A stretch of DNA of 38,043 nt from Eubacterium sp. UBA5416 (lineage in GTDB: Bacteria > Bacillota > Clostridia > Lachnospirales > Lachnospiraceae): assembly GCA_002409525.1 (NCBI GenBank), contig DHNM01000050.1, positions 1 through 38,043 of the forward strand, read 5' to 3'. How positions within the stretch are numbered: the stretch's first letter is position 1; every line of letters starts with the position of its first letter. Under the pieces are notes generated by a model. That model searched no databases. It saw nothing but the letters and a program-made list of their open reading frames with translations, and was not told where the DNA came from. Positions 7,450 to 15,918 of the stretch are shown piece by piece. The translations under genes were made by a program, and so were the position numbers.

Positions 7450-8647
7450 GAAGAAAGTCTGCGATATGCATGGTCTTGATCCCCTGGTAATTTCCACCTG
7501 CGAATTCGTCTGTTCGGAGAACATATTTTGGGTAATTATCTCGAATATCCAGTAGTCTTCCATATTCACGCTTTTCTGTCTGTGAGGACTTTATTTGCTG
7601 GGTCACCTGAATGTATATTCTGTTTTCTTGTTTAACAGCGATAAAGTCGATTTCTGTGTTGTCCAGCTTTCCGACATATACATCATATCCTCTGCGCCGC
7701 AGTTCCAGATACACAATATTCTCTAACATGGCAGCAACACTGTCAGGAGAATATCCGAGAACGCAATATCGGAAAGCCGGATCTGCAAGATAAAATTTCT
7801 CCTGTGTTTTTAGCAGCTCCCTGCCCTGAATATCATATCTGGAACAACGGTGGATAATATAAGCACTTTCCAGCTTACTGAGATAACTGTAAACTGTTTC
7901 ATTGTCAAGACCTCGCTTTTCACTTTTCAGATATTTAGAAATAGAAGAGGCTGAAAATGTCTGCCCGATATTGTCGAATACAAAATGTACGATTCGTTCC
8001 AGCTGATCGACTTTGCGGATTTGATTTCGTTTCACGATATCTGTAAAGATGGTAGAATTATAAATATCCCGCACGATGGTGTATGCTTCATCGAGTGAAT
8101 ACTTCTGTAAATGCAGAGCAGGGAAACCACCAATTTTCAGATAGTTAGACAATTCGGAATGTGTATCTGATATTTCTGCACCATATTCTGCCCGGAATGT
8201 CAGGTATTCTGAAAAGGACAAGGGGTATATCCTAAAAGAGATATAACGTCCGGTAAGGTAAGTTGATATTTCGGAAGACATCATTCTGGAGTTAGAGCCG
8301 GTGACATAGATATCAACATCATAATCGGTCATGAGAGAGTTCACTGCTTTCTCCCATGATTCAACTTCCTGTATTTCATCCAGGAACAAATAGGTTTTCT
8401 TTCCATCTGTCAGAAGCTGTTTAATCCTGGTAAAGAGTGTTTTTGCGGTTTTGAAATCCTCATATTCCAGGGAATCGAAGTTGAAGTATATAATACGCTT
8501 ATCTGCAATGCCCCGTTCCCGGAACTCTTTCATCAGCAGCTTTAAAATGGTAGATTTCCCGGAACGCCTCACTCCGGTAAGAATTTTTACAAATGGTGTA
8601 TCTGCAAAAGCCATAATTTTATCTGTATAGAGAGATCTTTGAATCAT
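7433..8647 (-). CDS. AAA ATPase with DUF4143 C-terminal domain
   Basis: A 404-residue protein of the AAA_14/DUF4143 family. Walker A is GVRRSGKS (25-32), Walker B is TYLFLDEIQEV (about 83-93), and a sensor-like ITVTGSNS-type strand (YVTGSNSRMM) follows. A winged-helix-like segment (FSASSISKYLKSEKRGLDNETVYSYLSKLE) precedes the C-terminal DUF4143 domain, which resembles a PD-(D/E)xK nuclease fold: TEIDFIAVKQENRIYIQV. The expected final lysine is replaced (QVTQ), so nuclease activity is doubtful. I chose the ATG at 8647 because AGGAGG lies eight bases upstream; a GTG at 8656 overlaps that site. The biological role of the family is not established. A related but not identical gene lies immediately upstream on the same strand. 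Confidence 0.88.
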   Translation of the reverse strand: MIQRSLYTDKIMAFADTPFVKILTGVRRSGKSTILKLLMKEFRERGIADKRIIYFNFDSLEYEDFKTAKTLFTRIKQLLTDGKKTYLFLDEIQEVESWEKAVNSLMTDYDVDIYVTGSNSRMMSSEISTYLTGRYISFRIYPLSFSEYLTFRAEYGAEISDTHSELSNYLKIGGFPALHLQKYSLDEAYTIVRDIYNSTIFTDIVKRNQIRKVDQLERIVHFVFDNIGQTFSASSISKYLKSEKRGLDNETVYSYLSKLESAYIIHRCSRYDIQGRELLKTQEKFYLADPAFRYCVLGYSPDSVAAMLENIVYLELRRRGYDVYVGKLDNTEIDFIAVKQENRIYIQVTQQIKSSQTEKREYGRLLDIRDNYPKYVLRTDEFAGGNYQGIKTMHIADFLLSSEY

Positions 8648-8723
8648 GTAAACCACCTCCTATGATATAGTATATCGCAAAAGTAAAAAATTAAAAGCCT
8701 TTATACGAATATAACCGCAAAAC

Positions 8724-10019
8724 TTATATACAGAACACAGCGTAAATGGGCACACTTTTGATCTTATTTTCAAAGCCAAAGTTCCTGGAGGAAATTCTGA
8801 TGGCATATTTTGGCTGGTAGTTGTTCATGTAGTTTTGCAAGCTTCGCGACTGTACGTGATCAGCTGCTTTTACTTCGATCGGGATCAGTCTGCCTTCCCG
8901 TTGAATAATGAAGTCGATTTCGGTCTGGCTGGAAGGCTGCCAATAATACGTTCTATATTCGTTTCTGATCAACTGTGTATTCACATAGTTTTCGGTCATC
9001 CCTCCTTTAAAATCGTTGATTTCGTCCACCATATAAAGGATATCATTAGCCGCCAGATCCTTTTTCGCACAGAGCAGCCCGAGATCAGAGACATAGATCT
9101 TAAAAGCATCGATATTGCGGTAATTTTCCAGAGGTTTCCTGATTTGTTCCACTTGATAGACCTGGGAGACAATGCCCGACAGCGTCAGCCATTCAATTGC
9201 ATTTTCGAATTCGGAAGCACGTCCGCCCTTTTTGATCAGTTTATATCGAAAACGAGTATTCTGCTTGGACAACTGTACCGTGATATTGTCATAGACCAGT
9301 CTTGTTTTCTTTATTTCATTTTGCGTGTTGTATTTACTCATGTCGTTTAAATAGCTAGTGAGGATAGTATCCTGCGTATGGCGGATCAGGATATAGTCCT
9401 TTGTCTGGATATACTGTGTTACACATTCAGGCATGCCGCCTACAATCAGATACTGCCGGTAGAGGTTTATGGCAGACTGGTGTAAGGCAGAGGGCATCGG
9501 TGTGTCCGAGTCGAAATGCTTTCTGATTTGAGTCACAAGACTTTCTTCACCTAATGCCAGAAGAAACTCTTCCATATCCATAGGGTGAAGAGTTTTGATA
9601 TCCACTTTGCCAACCGGAAACGAGAATCTGGAACGATTGACAGCTACACCAAGCAGACTGCCGGCTACAACAATGTGGTATTCCGGAGCATCCTCACAGA
9701 AATATTTTAATGAAGTCAAGGCTCTCTCACAGAGCTGTACTTCGTCAAACACGATGAGAGTTTTTTCTTTTATGATGGTCTGTCCTGCAATGTGTGACAG
9801 AATCGGAATCAGGTAATCCGGGCTGATATCTTCATCAAAAGTCTCAGAAAGTTTAGGATCCGTTTCAAAGTTAAAATAGGCGACATTTTCATAATGTGTA
9901 CGGCCAAATTCCAGAACGGAGTAGGTTTTGCCAACTTGTCTGGCACCCTGTAATATCAGGGGTTTACGAAATCTGCTTTCCTTCCAGGTATGAAGGAAAT
10001 CGTTGATTTTTCGATACAT
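8724..10019 (-). CDS. AAA ATPase with DUF4143 / PD-(D/E)xK-like domain
   Basis: A 431-residue paralogue of the neighbouring ATPase, with its own sequence features. Walker A is GARQVGKT (25-32); Walker B is LIVFDEVQLC (about 96-105), where the acidic pair is followed by a glutamine-bearing loop typical of this family; a VVAGSLLGV strand follows. The C-terminal domain has ENYVNTQL, TEIDFIIQREGRLIPIEVKA: a full E...D...ExK set, so unlike its neighbour it could be an active nuclease. The ATG at 10019 (MYRKIND) follows AAAGGAGG. It lies 68 bases upstream of the companion gene's stronger ribosome-binding region, so the two may be co-transcribed. Function unknown; roles in defence or in toxin-like control have been guessed for the family, not shown. 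Confidence 0.88.
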   Translation of the reverse strand: MYRKINDFLHTWKESRFRKPLILQGARQVGKTYSVLEFGRTHYENVAYFNFETDPKLSETFDEDISPDYLIPILSHIAGQTIIKEKTLIVFDEVQLCERALTSLKYFCEDAPEYHIVVAGSLLGVAVNRSRFSFPVGKVDIKTLHPMDMEEFLLALGEESLVTQIRKHFDSDTPMPSALHQSAINLYRQYLIVGGMPECVTQYIQTKDYILIRHTQDTILTSYLNDMSKYNTQNEIKKTRLVYDNITVQLSKQNTRFRYKLIKKGGRASEFENAIEWLTLSGIVSQVYQVEQIRKPLENYRNIDAFKIYVSDLGLLCAKKDLAANDILYMVDEINDFKGGMTENYVNTQLIRNEYRTYYWQPSSQTEIDFIIQREGRLIPIEVKAADHVQSRSLQNYMNNYQPKYAIRISSRNFGFENKIKSVPIYAVFCI

Positions 10020-10156
10020 ATAGGAAACCTCCTTTGGAGGATTGCCTGGGTTCAGGCAAAGCATCCGTATTTGTTATCATCATTGTATAATAGAAACATG
10101 CACATAACAAGGGGAATTATACAATAATCAGTGTAAAAAATAGTTGCAAATCCACA

Positions 10157-10801
10157 TTAATTGCTTTTTCGAAACTGAAGTGGAGTACAGCCAGACTCTT
10201 TCTTGAAAATGGTGCAGAAATAAGAGAGAGATTGGAAACCGCAGTATTCCGCTATCATCTGCATTTCCATATCTGTATCTTTCAGAAGTTCTTTTGCGAC
10301 CTTAATTCTTCTCTTTCTGATATAACTTCCGACAGTATCCCCCGTCTCCGTCCGAAAGGAGGAGCAGAGCTGGTTTCTGGATAGTCCGACTTCCCGGGCC
10401 AGGATTTCAAGCGAGATCACTTTTGAAAGATTTTGATGGATATACAAAACTGCATGCCGCACGCAGGGATTTTTTACACGTTTGATCAGGTATTCTGCTG
10501 AGTATCCGTAACTGTGAATCATGCCTTGGCCGACATTGAGCAGGTTATCGGTATTCAGTCCTGCAGTGTGGATACGGTCGAAGTTTTTACTGCAGCATTC
10601 ATCCAGGCTGACGTTTTCTTGAAATAAGATGTAATAATAAATTCCTGAGTTTGTGGCATATAGGAAATCCTTCCATTCCCGTGAGAAGGACTCCTGCATA
10701 TACTGCCAGAAACGTTTTTCAAAAAGATCCTTTGCGGCTTCCACTTCTCCATTAAAAAGAAGGATAAAAAGATCTGTCTGATTCATATATTTGTGATTCA
10801 T
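10157..10801 (-). CDS. AraC-family transcriptional regulator of the heme operon
   Basis: A 214-residue protein with a C-terminal AraC-type double helix-turn-helix (about 115-214): LEILAREVGLSRNQLCSSFR for the first and MQMIAEYCGFQSLSYFCTIFKKESGCTPLQFRK for the second. The N-terminal 110 residues are helical with several cysteines (CCSKNF) and do not resemble the usual cupin arm; they could sense a ligand or redox state, which is speculation. ATG at 10801 follows AAAGGAG. It is divergent from the heme operon across a 141-base gap containing a palindrome, so it very likely controls that operon and itself. Confidence 0.85.
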   Translation of the reverse strand: MNHKYMNQTDLFILLFNGEVEAAKDLFEKRFWQYMQESFSREWKDFLYATNSGIYYYILFQENVSLDECCSKNFDRIHTAGLNTDNLLNVGQGMIHSYGYSAEYLIKRVKNPCVRHAVLYIHQNLSKVISLEILAREVGLSRNQLCSSFRTETGDTVGSYIRKRRIKVAKELLKDTDMEMQMIAEYCGFQSLSYFCTIFKKESGCTPLQFRKSN

Positions 10802-10883
10802 AGCTGACTCCTTTCGCGTGTAATCCGATACAATCATGAAAAATAAGGTTATGATATTAAAACTTTTCTCTATTATAACATGA

Positions 10884-10912
10884 TATACTCATCCATGTTA
10901 GTAATAACTAAC
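10884..10912 (+). promoter_or_regulatory. Heme-operon promoter -10 and palindromic operator
   Basis: A TATACT -10 box (10884-10889) has only a poor -35 (AACTTT, 17 bases upstream), as expected for an activator-dependent promoter. Directly at the predicted transcription start lies the perfect palindrome GTTAGT-AATA-ACTAAC (10897-10912). Its position suits a repressor. Its half-sites resemble iron-dependent DtxR-type sites only loosely, so the regulator may be the adjacent AraC protein or an iron regulator encoded elsewhere. Confidence 0.5.
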
Positions 10913-10942
10913 TGATAATCAAAATTTCAGTAGGAGGAATAT

Positions 10943-11923
10943 ATGAAAAGAATAATTGCAGCTGTTTTGTCCCTTGGGCTGGCAGTTTCACTGGCCGGGT
11001 GTGGAAGTAATGCAACGGATGATACAAATGATACAAAAGATGTTTCCACAACCGTTTCATCGGCAACTAAAAAATCGGAGAGCAGTTCATCCTCGGAAAA
11101 ATCTGAAGAATTCGGGAAGGGCAGTAGTCAGACGGATACAGGGGAACAGAGAATCGTGGCTACTTCTGTTGCGATCGCCGAAATCCTGGATGCACTGAAG
11201 GTTCCGGTTGTCGGAGTTCCCACCTCATCCTATGATCTGCCGGATTCGATGAAAGATGCCACAGAAGTTGGAAACCCGATGTCACCGGATATGGAGGTCA
11301 TCAAGTCACTGGATCCCACGATGGTATTCTCTGTTGTGACTCTGGAGTCCACACTGAAGAAGCAGTTCGATGCCGTCAATATCCCGTCGGAATTCGTTGA
11401 TTTGAACAGTTTTGCCGGATTGTTGGAAAGCATCGATTTGATCGGAGAGCAGACAGGGACTAGTGAGGCTGCCGAAAAACTGTCGGATGATATGCAGACA
11501 AGAACGGATACAGTTTCCGATTCAGTCAAAGATAAGGAATCACCGAGTGTCCTGATTATCTTTGGCGTGTCCGGTGAATTCCAGGTGGCTACGGAAAAGT
11601 CATATGTCGGAGATCTGGTGAAGCGTGCGGGAGGTACGAATGTGATTCAGGATGCCGAGAGTGGTTTCATGCCGGTCGATATGGAATATCTCGCAAAACA
11701 GAATCCAGATTATATTCTTTTGATGACACATGCGAATCCGGAAGAGAGTAAAAAGGCATTTGAAAAAGAATTTTCTGAAAACGCAGCGTGGAATAATTTC
11801 TCGGCCGTGAAGAATGATCATGTCATCACCCTGGAGACTTCTTATTTCGGAATGAGCGCGAATCTTCTGGCACCGGATGCCATCGAGAAACTGGAAGAGA
11901 TTTTTTATGAAACGCAGGAATGA
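10943..11923 (+). CDS. Heme/iron-complex ABC transporter substrate-binding lipoprotein
   Basis: A 326-residue lipoprotein: signal peptide MKRIIAAVLSLGLAVSLAGC with lipobox LAGC (C20), then a serine/threonine-rich linker (21-60), then a class III (TroA/BtuF-like) binding fold beginning at QRIVATSVAIAEILDAL. The LDALKVPVVGVPTSSYDLP stretch and the VKNDHVITLETSYFGMSANLLAPDAIEKL C-terminus are typical of IsdE/HmuT-type heme receptors. It would deliver substrate to the permease encoded next, whose start overlaps its end. Assignment to heme rather than a siderophore comes mainly from the flavodoxin and radical SAM genes downstream. GTAGGAGG upstream supports the start. Confidence 0.85.
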   Translation: MKRIIAAVLSLGLAVSLAGCGSNATDDTNDTKDVSTTVSSATKKSESSSSSEKSEEFGKGSSQTDTGEQRIVATSVAIAEILDALKVPVVGVPTSSYDLPDSMKDATEVGNPMSPDMEVIKSLDPTMVFSVVTLESTLKKQFDAVNIPSEFVDLNSFAGLLESIDLIGEQTGTSEAAEKLSDDMQTRTDTVSDSVKDKESPSVLIIFGVSGEFQVATEKSYVGDLVKRAGGTNVIQDAESGFMPVDMEYLAKQNPDYILLMTHANPEESKKAFEKEFSENAAWNNFSAVKNDHVITLETSYFGMSANLLAPDAIEKLEEIFYETQE

Positions 11924-12911
11924 TAAAAAGGGATGGATCATTTTTCTGTTTCTTCTTGTCGCAGTGATATTGGTAGTTACTTTTGTTATAGCAGTTGCCG
12001 TCGGAAGTTCCGGGATTCCGATCCGTGATGTGCTCCGGACGATCACCGGCATTGACAATCAGTCAATGGGAATTGTAAAAGATATCCGGCTTCCCCGAAT
12101 TGTCATGTCGGTGTTCATCGGAGCGGCTCTGTCTGTCTCCGGCGTTCTCCTGCAGGCGGTTATGCAGAATCCGATGGCCGATCCGGGAGTGACCGGGATT
12201 TCATCCGGAGCCAGTGTCATGGTCGTGTTTTTGATGCTGTATCGTCCGGGAGCAGCTTTTTTGATCCCTGTGATGGGTTTTGCGGGTGGCGCGCTCGCCT
12301 GCATTCTGGTATATTCTATGGCCTGGAAGAACGGAATCAGTGCCATCCGTATTATCCTGGCCGGGGTTGCTGTCAATGCGGTATTGGGTTCGATAACCGG
12401 TATGATGAACATTCTGAATTCAGATAAACTTGCCGGTGTTCTAAACTGGATGAACGGAAGTCTCAGTGGAAAAATCTGGAAAGAAGTTCGGTACTGTGCG
12501 GTTTTTATTACGGTAGGAATTGTGCTCTCTCTTTTTCTGTACAGAAACTGTAATATTCTGGCCCTTGGTGATAAGACGGCAAGAAGTCTGGGGTATAATC
12601 CGAATATTCAGCGAATCCTCATTTCGGCTGTGGGAGTTTTCCTGGCAGGTGTTGCCACATCCTATGTCGGTGTGATCAGCTTTGTCGGACTTGTGGTTCC
12701 GCACATCTCACGTCTGCTCGTCGGATCTAACCATAAACATCTGATCCCGTTTTCAGCGCTGCTCGGATCCTGTGTTTTAATGATTGCAGATACCCTCGGG
12801 AGAACGGTTACGGCACCTTATGAAATTCCGGTTGGCATTGTGATGTCTATCCTTGGAGGACCGTTCTTTCTCTATCTTCTGCGAAAAGGAGGAAAAAATT
12901 ATGGTAGCTGA
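11907..12911 (+). CDS. FecCD-family ABC permease (heme uptake)
   Basis: A 334-residue polytopic protein of the FecCD/BtuC type, with about ten predicted membrane segments. Conserved landmarks include RLPRIVMSVFIGAALSVSGVLLQAVMQNPMADPGVTGISSGAS (about 50-95) and FVGLVVPHISRLLVGSNHKHLIPFSALLGS near the C-terminus, the segment that couples to the ATPase. It forms the channel of the importer. The ATG at 11907 is inside the end of the binding-protein gene (17-base overlap), and the stop overlaps the ATPase start by 11 bases, showing tight coupling. An in-frame ATG at 11877 exists, but the chosen start begins with the usual MKRRNDKKGW basic stretch before the first helix. Confidence 0.93.
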   Translation: MKRRNDKKGWIIFLFLLVAVILVVTFVIAVAVGSSGIPIRDVLRTITGIDNQSMGIVKDIRLPRIVMSVFIGAALSVSGVLLQAVMQNPMADPGVTGISSGASVMVVFLMLYRPGAAFLIPVMGFAGGALACILVYSMAWKNGISAIRIILAGVAVNAVLGSITGMMNILNSDKLAGVLNWMNGSLSGKIWKEVRYCAVFITVGIVLSLFLYRNCNILALGDKTARSLGYNPNIQRILISAVGVFLAGVATSYVGVISFVGLVVPHISRLLVGSNHKHLIPFSALLGSCVLMIADTLGRTVTAPYEIPVGIVMSILGGPFFLYLLRKGGKNYGS

Positions 12912-13686
12912 ACATCTGTGCTTTTCTTACGGGGAACGCCCGTTTTTGAATGATATTAGTCTGACCCTGGAATCGGGGAAGATCACAACGATACTGGGGC
13001 CGAATGGATCGGGAAAATCAACGCTTTTAAATCTGTTTGTAAGGCAGCTTCTTCCGCAGAAGGGAAAGGTGATTCTGGGAAATCAGTCCGTATTGAAAAT
13101 GAAGGAAAAAGAGATTGCAAAGAAAATAGCGGTGGTTCATCAACACAATACGGCACCGGGAGATTTGAGCGTTGAGGATCTGGTCGGATATGGCCGTGCT
13201 CCGCATCAGTCCTTTTGGAAAGGAAGAACAGACGAGGATCAGGAACAGATTGACTGGGCAATGAAGGCAACACATATATCCGATATGAGAGACCGGAATC
13301 TCTCGGAACTTTCAGGAGGAGAGCGGCAGCGGACTTGGATTGCCATGGCTCTGGCACAGAAGACAGATCTTCTCTTCCTCGATGAGCCTACGACTTATCT
13401 GGATATTGCCTATCAGATGGAGGTTTTGAATCTGATTCAGGAATTAAACCGGAACTATGGTATCACAATTGTCATGGTACTTCACGATATCAATCAGGCA
13501 ATCCAGTACAGCGATCAGCTGATCATACTGAAATCCGGCGAAGTCCGTTATGTCGGGGACGTGGAAGGCGGAATTACCGAGAAGAATCTACATGAAATCT
13601 ATGGAATTAACGTGGTTATCCGTTACTGTCCGATCAATCACTGCAAATACATCATACCGATACAATTACGAAAGGAAGCAGGTTAA
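12901..13686 (+). CDS. ABC transporter ATP-binding protein (heme uptake)
   Basis: A 261-residue FepC/BtuD-type ATPase. Walker A GPNGSGKST (33-41), signature LSGGERQR (about 139-146), Walker B LLFLDEPT (about 157-164) and the H-loop histidine in VMVLHDINQA are all intact. It would power the permease encoded upstream. AAAGGAGG lies nine bases before the ATG at 12901, which is why the longer frame is not used. The C-terminal tail contains CPINHCKYIIP, a short cysteine/histidine pair usual in this subfamily. The stop overlaps the flavodoxin start (TAATG). Confidence 0.95.
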   Translation: MVAEHLCFSYGERPFLNDISLTLESGKITTILGPNGSGKSTLLNLFVRQLLPQKGKVILGNQSVLKMKEKEIAKKIAVVHQHNTAPGDLSVEDLVGYGRAPHQSFWKGRTDEDQEQIDWAMKATHISDMRDRNLSELSGGERQRTWIAMALAQKTDLLFLDEPTTYLDIAYQMEVLNLIQELNRNYGITIVMVLHDINQAIQYSDQLIILKSGEVRYVGDVEGGITEKNLHEIYGINVVIRYCPINHCKYIIPIQLRKEAG

Positions 13687-14210
13687 TGAAAATATTAGTT
13701 ACATATTCCAGCTTAAGTGGAAATACAAAGCTACTGGCAGAGGCGATATACGCTGCTTTGACTTCTGAGAATAAAACAATTCTTCCAATCAAAGAGGCTT
13801 CAAATGCAGAGAATTACGATGTGATTCTGGTGGGGTACTGGGTCGATAAAGGCGCTCCCAGTCAGGAAGCAGCGGAATTCCTAAGGAAACTGTGTGACAA
13901 AAAGATCGGAATCTTTGCCACACTTGGATATTGGCCGGATTCCGATCATGCGTATGAAGCACTGAAAAAAGGAGAAGATCTCGTGAAGGATAGTAATGAG
14001 GTGATCTGCAGATATATCTGTCAGGGAAAATTGTCCGATCAGATCATTGAAGCATTTAAAAGCATGCCGAAGGACCATTTTCACGCACTTACAGATGAGA
14101 AACTCCGCCGGTACGAGATTGCGGCCAGACATCCCTCGAAAGCAGATCTTGCAGTGGCAGGGGAACTCTTCGAAGAAAGGCTGCAGAGCATATGTTTGAA
14201 AAAAGAATAA
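13686..14210 (+). CDS. Flavodoxin-family protein, likely electron donor for heme degradation
   Basis: A 174-residue flavodoxin. The FMN phosphate-binding loop YSSLSGNTK (8-16) is intact, followed by the flavodoxin-like VILVGYWVDKGAPS (about 46-59) and KKIGIFATLGYWPDS (about 71-85) strands. A helical C-terminal extension (about 130-174) contains HPSKADL. It overlaps the upstream ATPase stop (TAATG) and the downstream radical SAM start (19 bases). The family includes HmuF, the flavodoxin that reduces the radical SAM enzyme in the Fusobacterium heme operon, and BilS, the flavodoxin next to bilirubin reductase. The neighbours here favour the HmuF role; no BilR-like reductase is present. Confidence 0.85.
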   Translation: MKILVTYSSLSGNTKLLAEAIYAALTSENKTILPIKEASNAENYDVILVGYWVDKGAPSQEAAEFLRKLCDKKIGIFATLGYWPDSDHAYEALKKGEDLVKDSNEVICRYICQGKLSDQIIEAFKSMPKDHFHALTDEKLRRYEIAARHPSKADLAVAGELFEERLQSICLKKE

Positions 14211-15394
14211 AGACACATCACAGTGCAATGGCGGAAGGGAAAAAGTATGCCCTCGGTCCCAGGCCGGTGTCACAGTATCTGACAAGTCCGGAACAAGACA
14301 GAGGCAATGGAACGATCTATATTCACGTGCCATTTTGCCCAAAGATCTGTTCTTTCTGCAATATGCGCCGGAGCCTTCAGGATGCGGAACCCGATTATCA
14401 CCGGTATGTTGTAAAGGAGATTGAAAATTATGCGAAGCTTCCATATATACAAAGCCAGACCTTTGACGCAGTGTATTTCGGCGGGGGGACACCGACGATG
14501 CTTTCCGATGAAGCTTTTCGGGAGATTCTGCAGGCATTATTTTCAAATCTGAGCTTCACAGAAGACGCGGAGGTGACGGTGGAGACGACTGTCACAGAGC
14601 TTACTGAGGAGAAGATTACGGTTCTCGGGGAGAACCACGTAAACCGTTTTTCTGTGGGAGTTCAGACTTTCAATGATGAAGAACGGATTCGGATGAACCG
14701 GGTTGGAAGCGGTGAGAAGGCATATCAGAAATTGAAATACCTGAAAGATCAGGGAAAGTTCACGCTCAGCATGGATCTGATCTATAATTACGCCGGGCAG
14801 ACATTAGATGATCTAAGGCGGGATCTGGAGAGCATCCAAGAGCTTGAGCTGGATGGATTTTCTATGTATTCTCTAATCGATATGAAGGGAAGCCGGATTG
14901 ATTTGTCACAGGACCTTCGATCGGACGAGATGATGTTTCGTGAAATTGCAGAAACTATGGAAGCAGCAGGATATTCGTTCCTGGAACTCACCAAGATGGT
15001 AAAGGGTGACCAATACCGCTATATCATGAATCGCCATCGCGCGGCGGATACTCTGCCTCTCGGCGCAGGGGCCGGCGGATCCGTGAATCATCTGATGATG
15101 ATGAACGAGATCAATCTGGATAAATACCGGGAGAGTGTCGAACACTTTGACACACGAAAGGGAATGCTGTTCCGACCGGAATACGATGAGATCACCCGAT
15201 TCAAAGGCGATATCCAGACCCTGTTCCTTCCGGGAAATGAAACATTATATCGAGATCAGCAGAAATACCAGAGATACAGGCAGCAGCTTATGGATGAGGG
15301 ATATGTAAAATTTTGTAATGATAAATATAAGCTCACAGATAAGGGCGTTTTCTGGGGAAATACGATATCACGGGAATTGTCGGATATGATTTAG
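14192..15394 (+). CDS. HutW/HmuW-like radical SAM heme-degrading enzyme
   Basis: A 400-residue protein related to coproporphyrinogen III oxidase (HemN) and to the anaerobic heme methyltransferase/anaerobilin synthase group (ChuW, HutW, HmuW). The radical SAM cluster motif CxxxCxxC is at C49, C53 and C56 (FCPKICSFCNM), and the SAM-binding FGGGTPT follows at 96-102. HemN-like features include VGVQTFNDEERIRMNR and SMDLIYNYAGQT. The C-terminal part (about 300-400) is the HemN C-terminal fold. In the known enzymes an anaerobic radical reaction opens the porphyrin ring and frees iron. Placement behind a heme transporter and a flavodoxin supports that role over heme synthesis. HutW is the closest named family I would propose. 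Confidence 0.85.
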   Translation: MFEKRIKTHHSAMAEGKKYALGPRPVSQYLTSPEQDRGNGTIYIHVPFCPKICSFCNMRRSLQDAEPDYHRYVVKEIENYAKLPYIQSQTFDAVYFGGGTPTMLSDEAFREILQALFSNLSFTEDAEVTVETTVTELTEEKITVLGENHVNRFSVGVQTFNDEERIRMNRVGSGEKAYQKLKYLKDQGKFTLSMDLIYNYAGQTLDDLRRDLESIQELELDGFSMYSLIDMKGSRIDLSQDLRSDEMMFREIAETMEAAGYSFLELTKMVKGDQYRYIMNRHRAADTLPLGAGAGGSVNHLMMMNEINLDKYRESVEHFDTRKGMLFRPEYDEITRFKGDIQTLFLPGNETLYRDQQKYQRYRQQLMDEGYVKFCNDKYKLTDKGVFWGNTISRELSDMI

Positions 15395-15431
15395 TAACTT
15401 GTTTCTCTCTATCATCAATGTTAAACTGTAA

Positions 15432-15841
15432 TATAAGGATGAACAGCTCCAGTATAACAGTCCATGGAATATTGCCGCCAATTTCTCTGTAGACATGAGC
15501 TTTTCAGCGGAAGATATCGCGTCAATGCTTTTGGAATATGAGAGTGATCATAAAACCGGTATGAATATCACGGAAGTCAGATCGGCGTGGACACGAGAAG
15601 GTATTGTGGAAGCGGTAAGAGTGGTATTGATGCATCCCAGTACGCTGTTCGATGACATGATCAAACATTTGCCGAGTATCCGGAATTGGGCCGCATACTG
15701 CAGAATATTCTGTTTAACGGACAGACTTATCCTTTTACTGTCTATGATCCTTCTGTGAATGGCGGCCGTATGTTTGGGTTTATTACAGAAGAAGATGGAA
15801 ATACTGCCGTTTCAAACCGGATCTTTGAGATTGTAGTGTAA
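15432..15841 (+). pseudogene. Remnant of an AAA-ATPase-like/PD-(D/E)xK family gene
   Basis: The plus strand encodes pieces of the large AAA-ATPase-like family common in Lachnospiraceae. One frame reads YKDEQLQYNSPWNIAANF, then MSFSAEDIASMLLEYESDHK, then WTREGIVEAVRVVLMHPSTLF. After about 15665 the reading continues in another frame (PELGRILQNILFNGQTYPF to SNRIFEIVV, stop at 15839-15841), so a single-base loss in a T-run is likely. The middle part expected between MNITEV and the WTREGIV segment is deleted. The upstream ATPase part (Walker motifs) and the downstream nuclease domain are absent. A decayed, non-functional fragment. Confidence 0.75.
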
Positions 15842-15849
15842 AAAAGTGT

Positions 15850-15890
15850 AGATCCGAAGTTCTAAGACGGTAATCTAGAATTTCGGATCT
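15850..15890. repeat. Covarying hairpin repeat, copy A (terminator-like)
   Basis: AGATCCGAA and TTCGGATCT pair across a 23-base interior that also contains TTCTA/TAGAA. An ATTATTTT tract follows. A second copy at 17327-17369 has the same layout with paired changes in the stem. It lies between the plus-strand remnant and the minus-strand toxin gene, so it could terminate transcription from both sides. Confidence 0.65.
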
Positions 15891-15918
15891 ATTATTTTGG
15901 ATAATTATGTATTTTCTT

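Noticed and set aside
8835..9350. 171-codon plus-strand frame inside the second AAA ATPase gene.
   Set aside because: It is antisense to a conserved protein with intact Walker motifs and has no start signal.
13686..14210. Flavodoxin gene as a bilirubin-reductase partner (BilS).
   Set aside because: No BilR-like reductase is present, whereas heme transport and a radical SAM enzyme are directly linked.
13881..14546. 221-codon minus-strand frame spanning the flavodoxin and radical SAM genes.
   Set aside because: It is antisense to two conserved genes and its product resembles no family.
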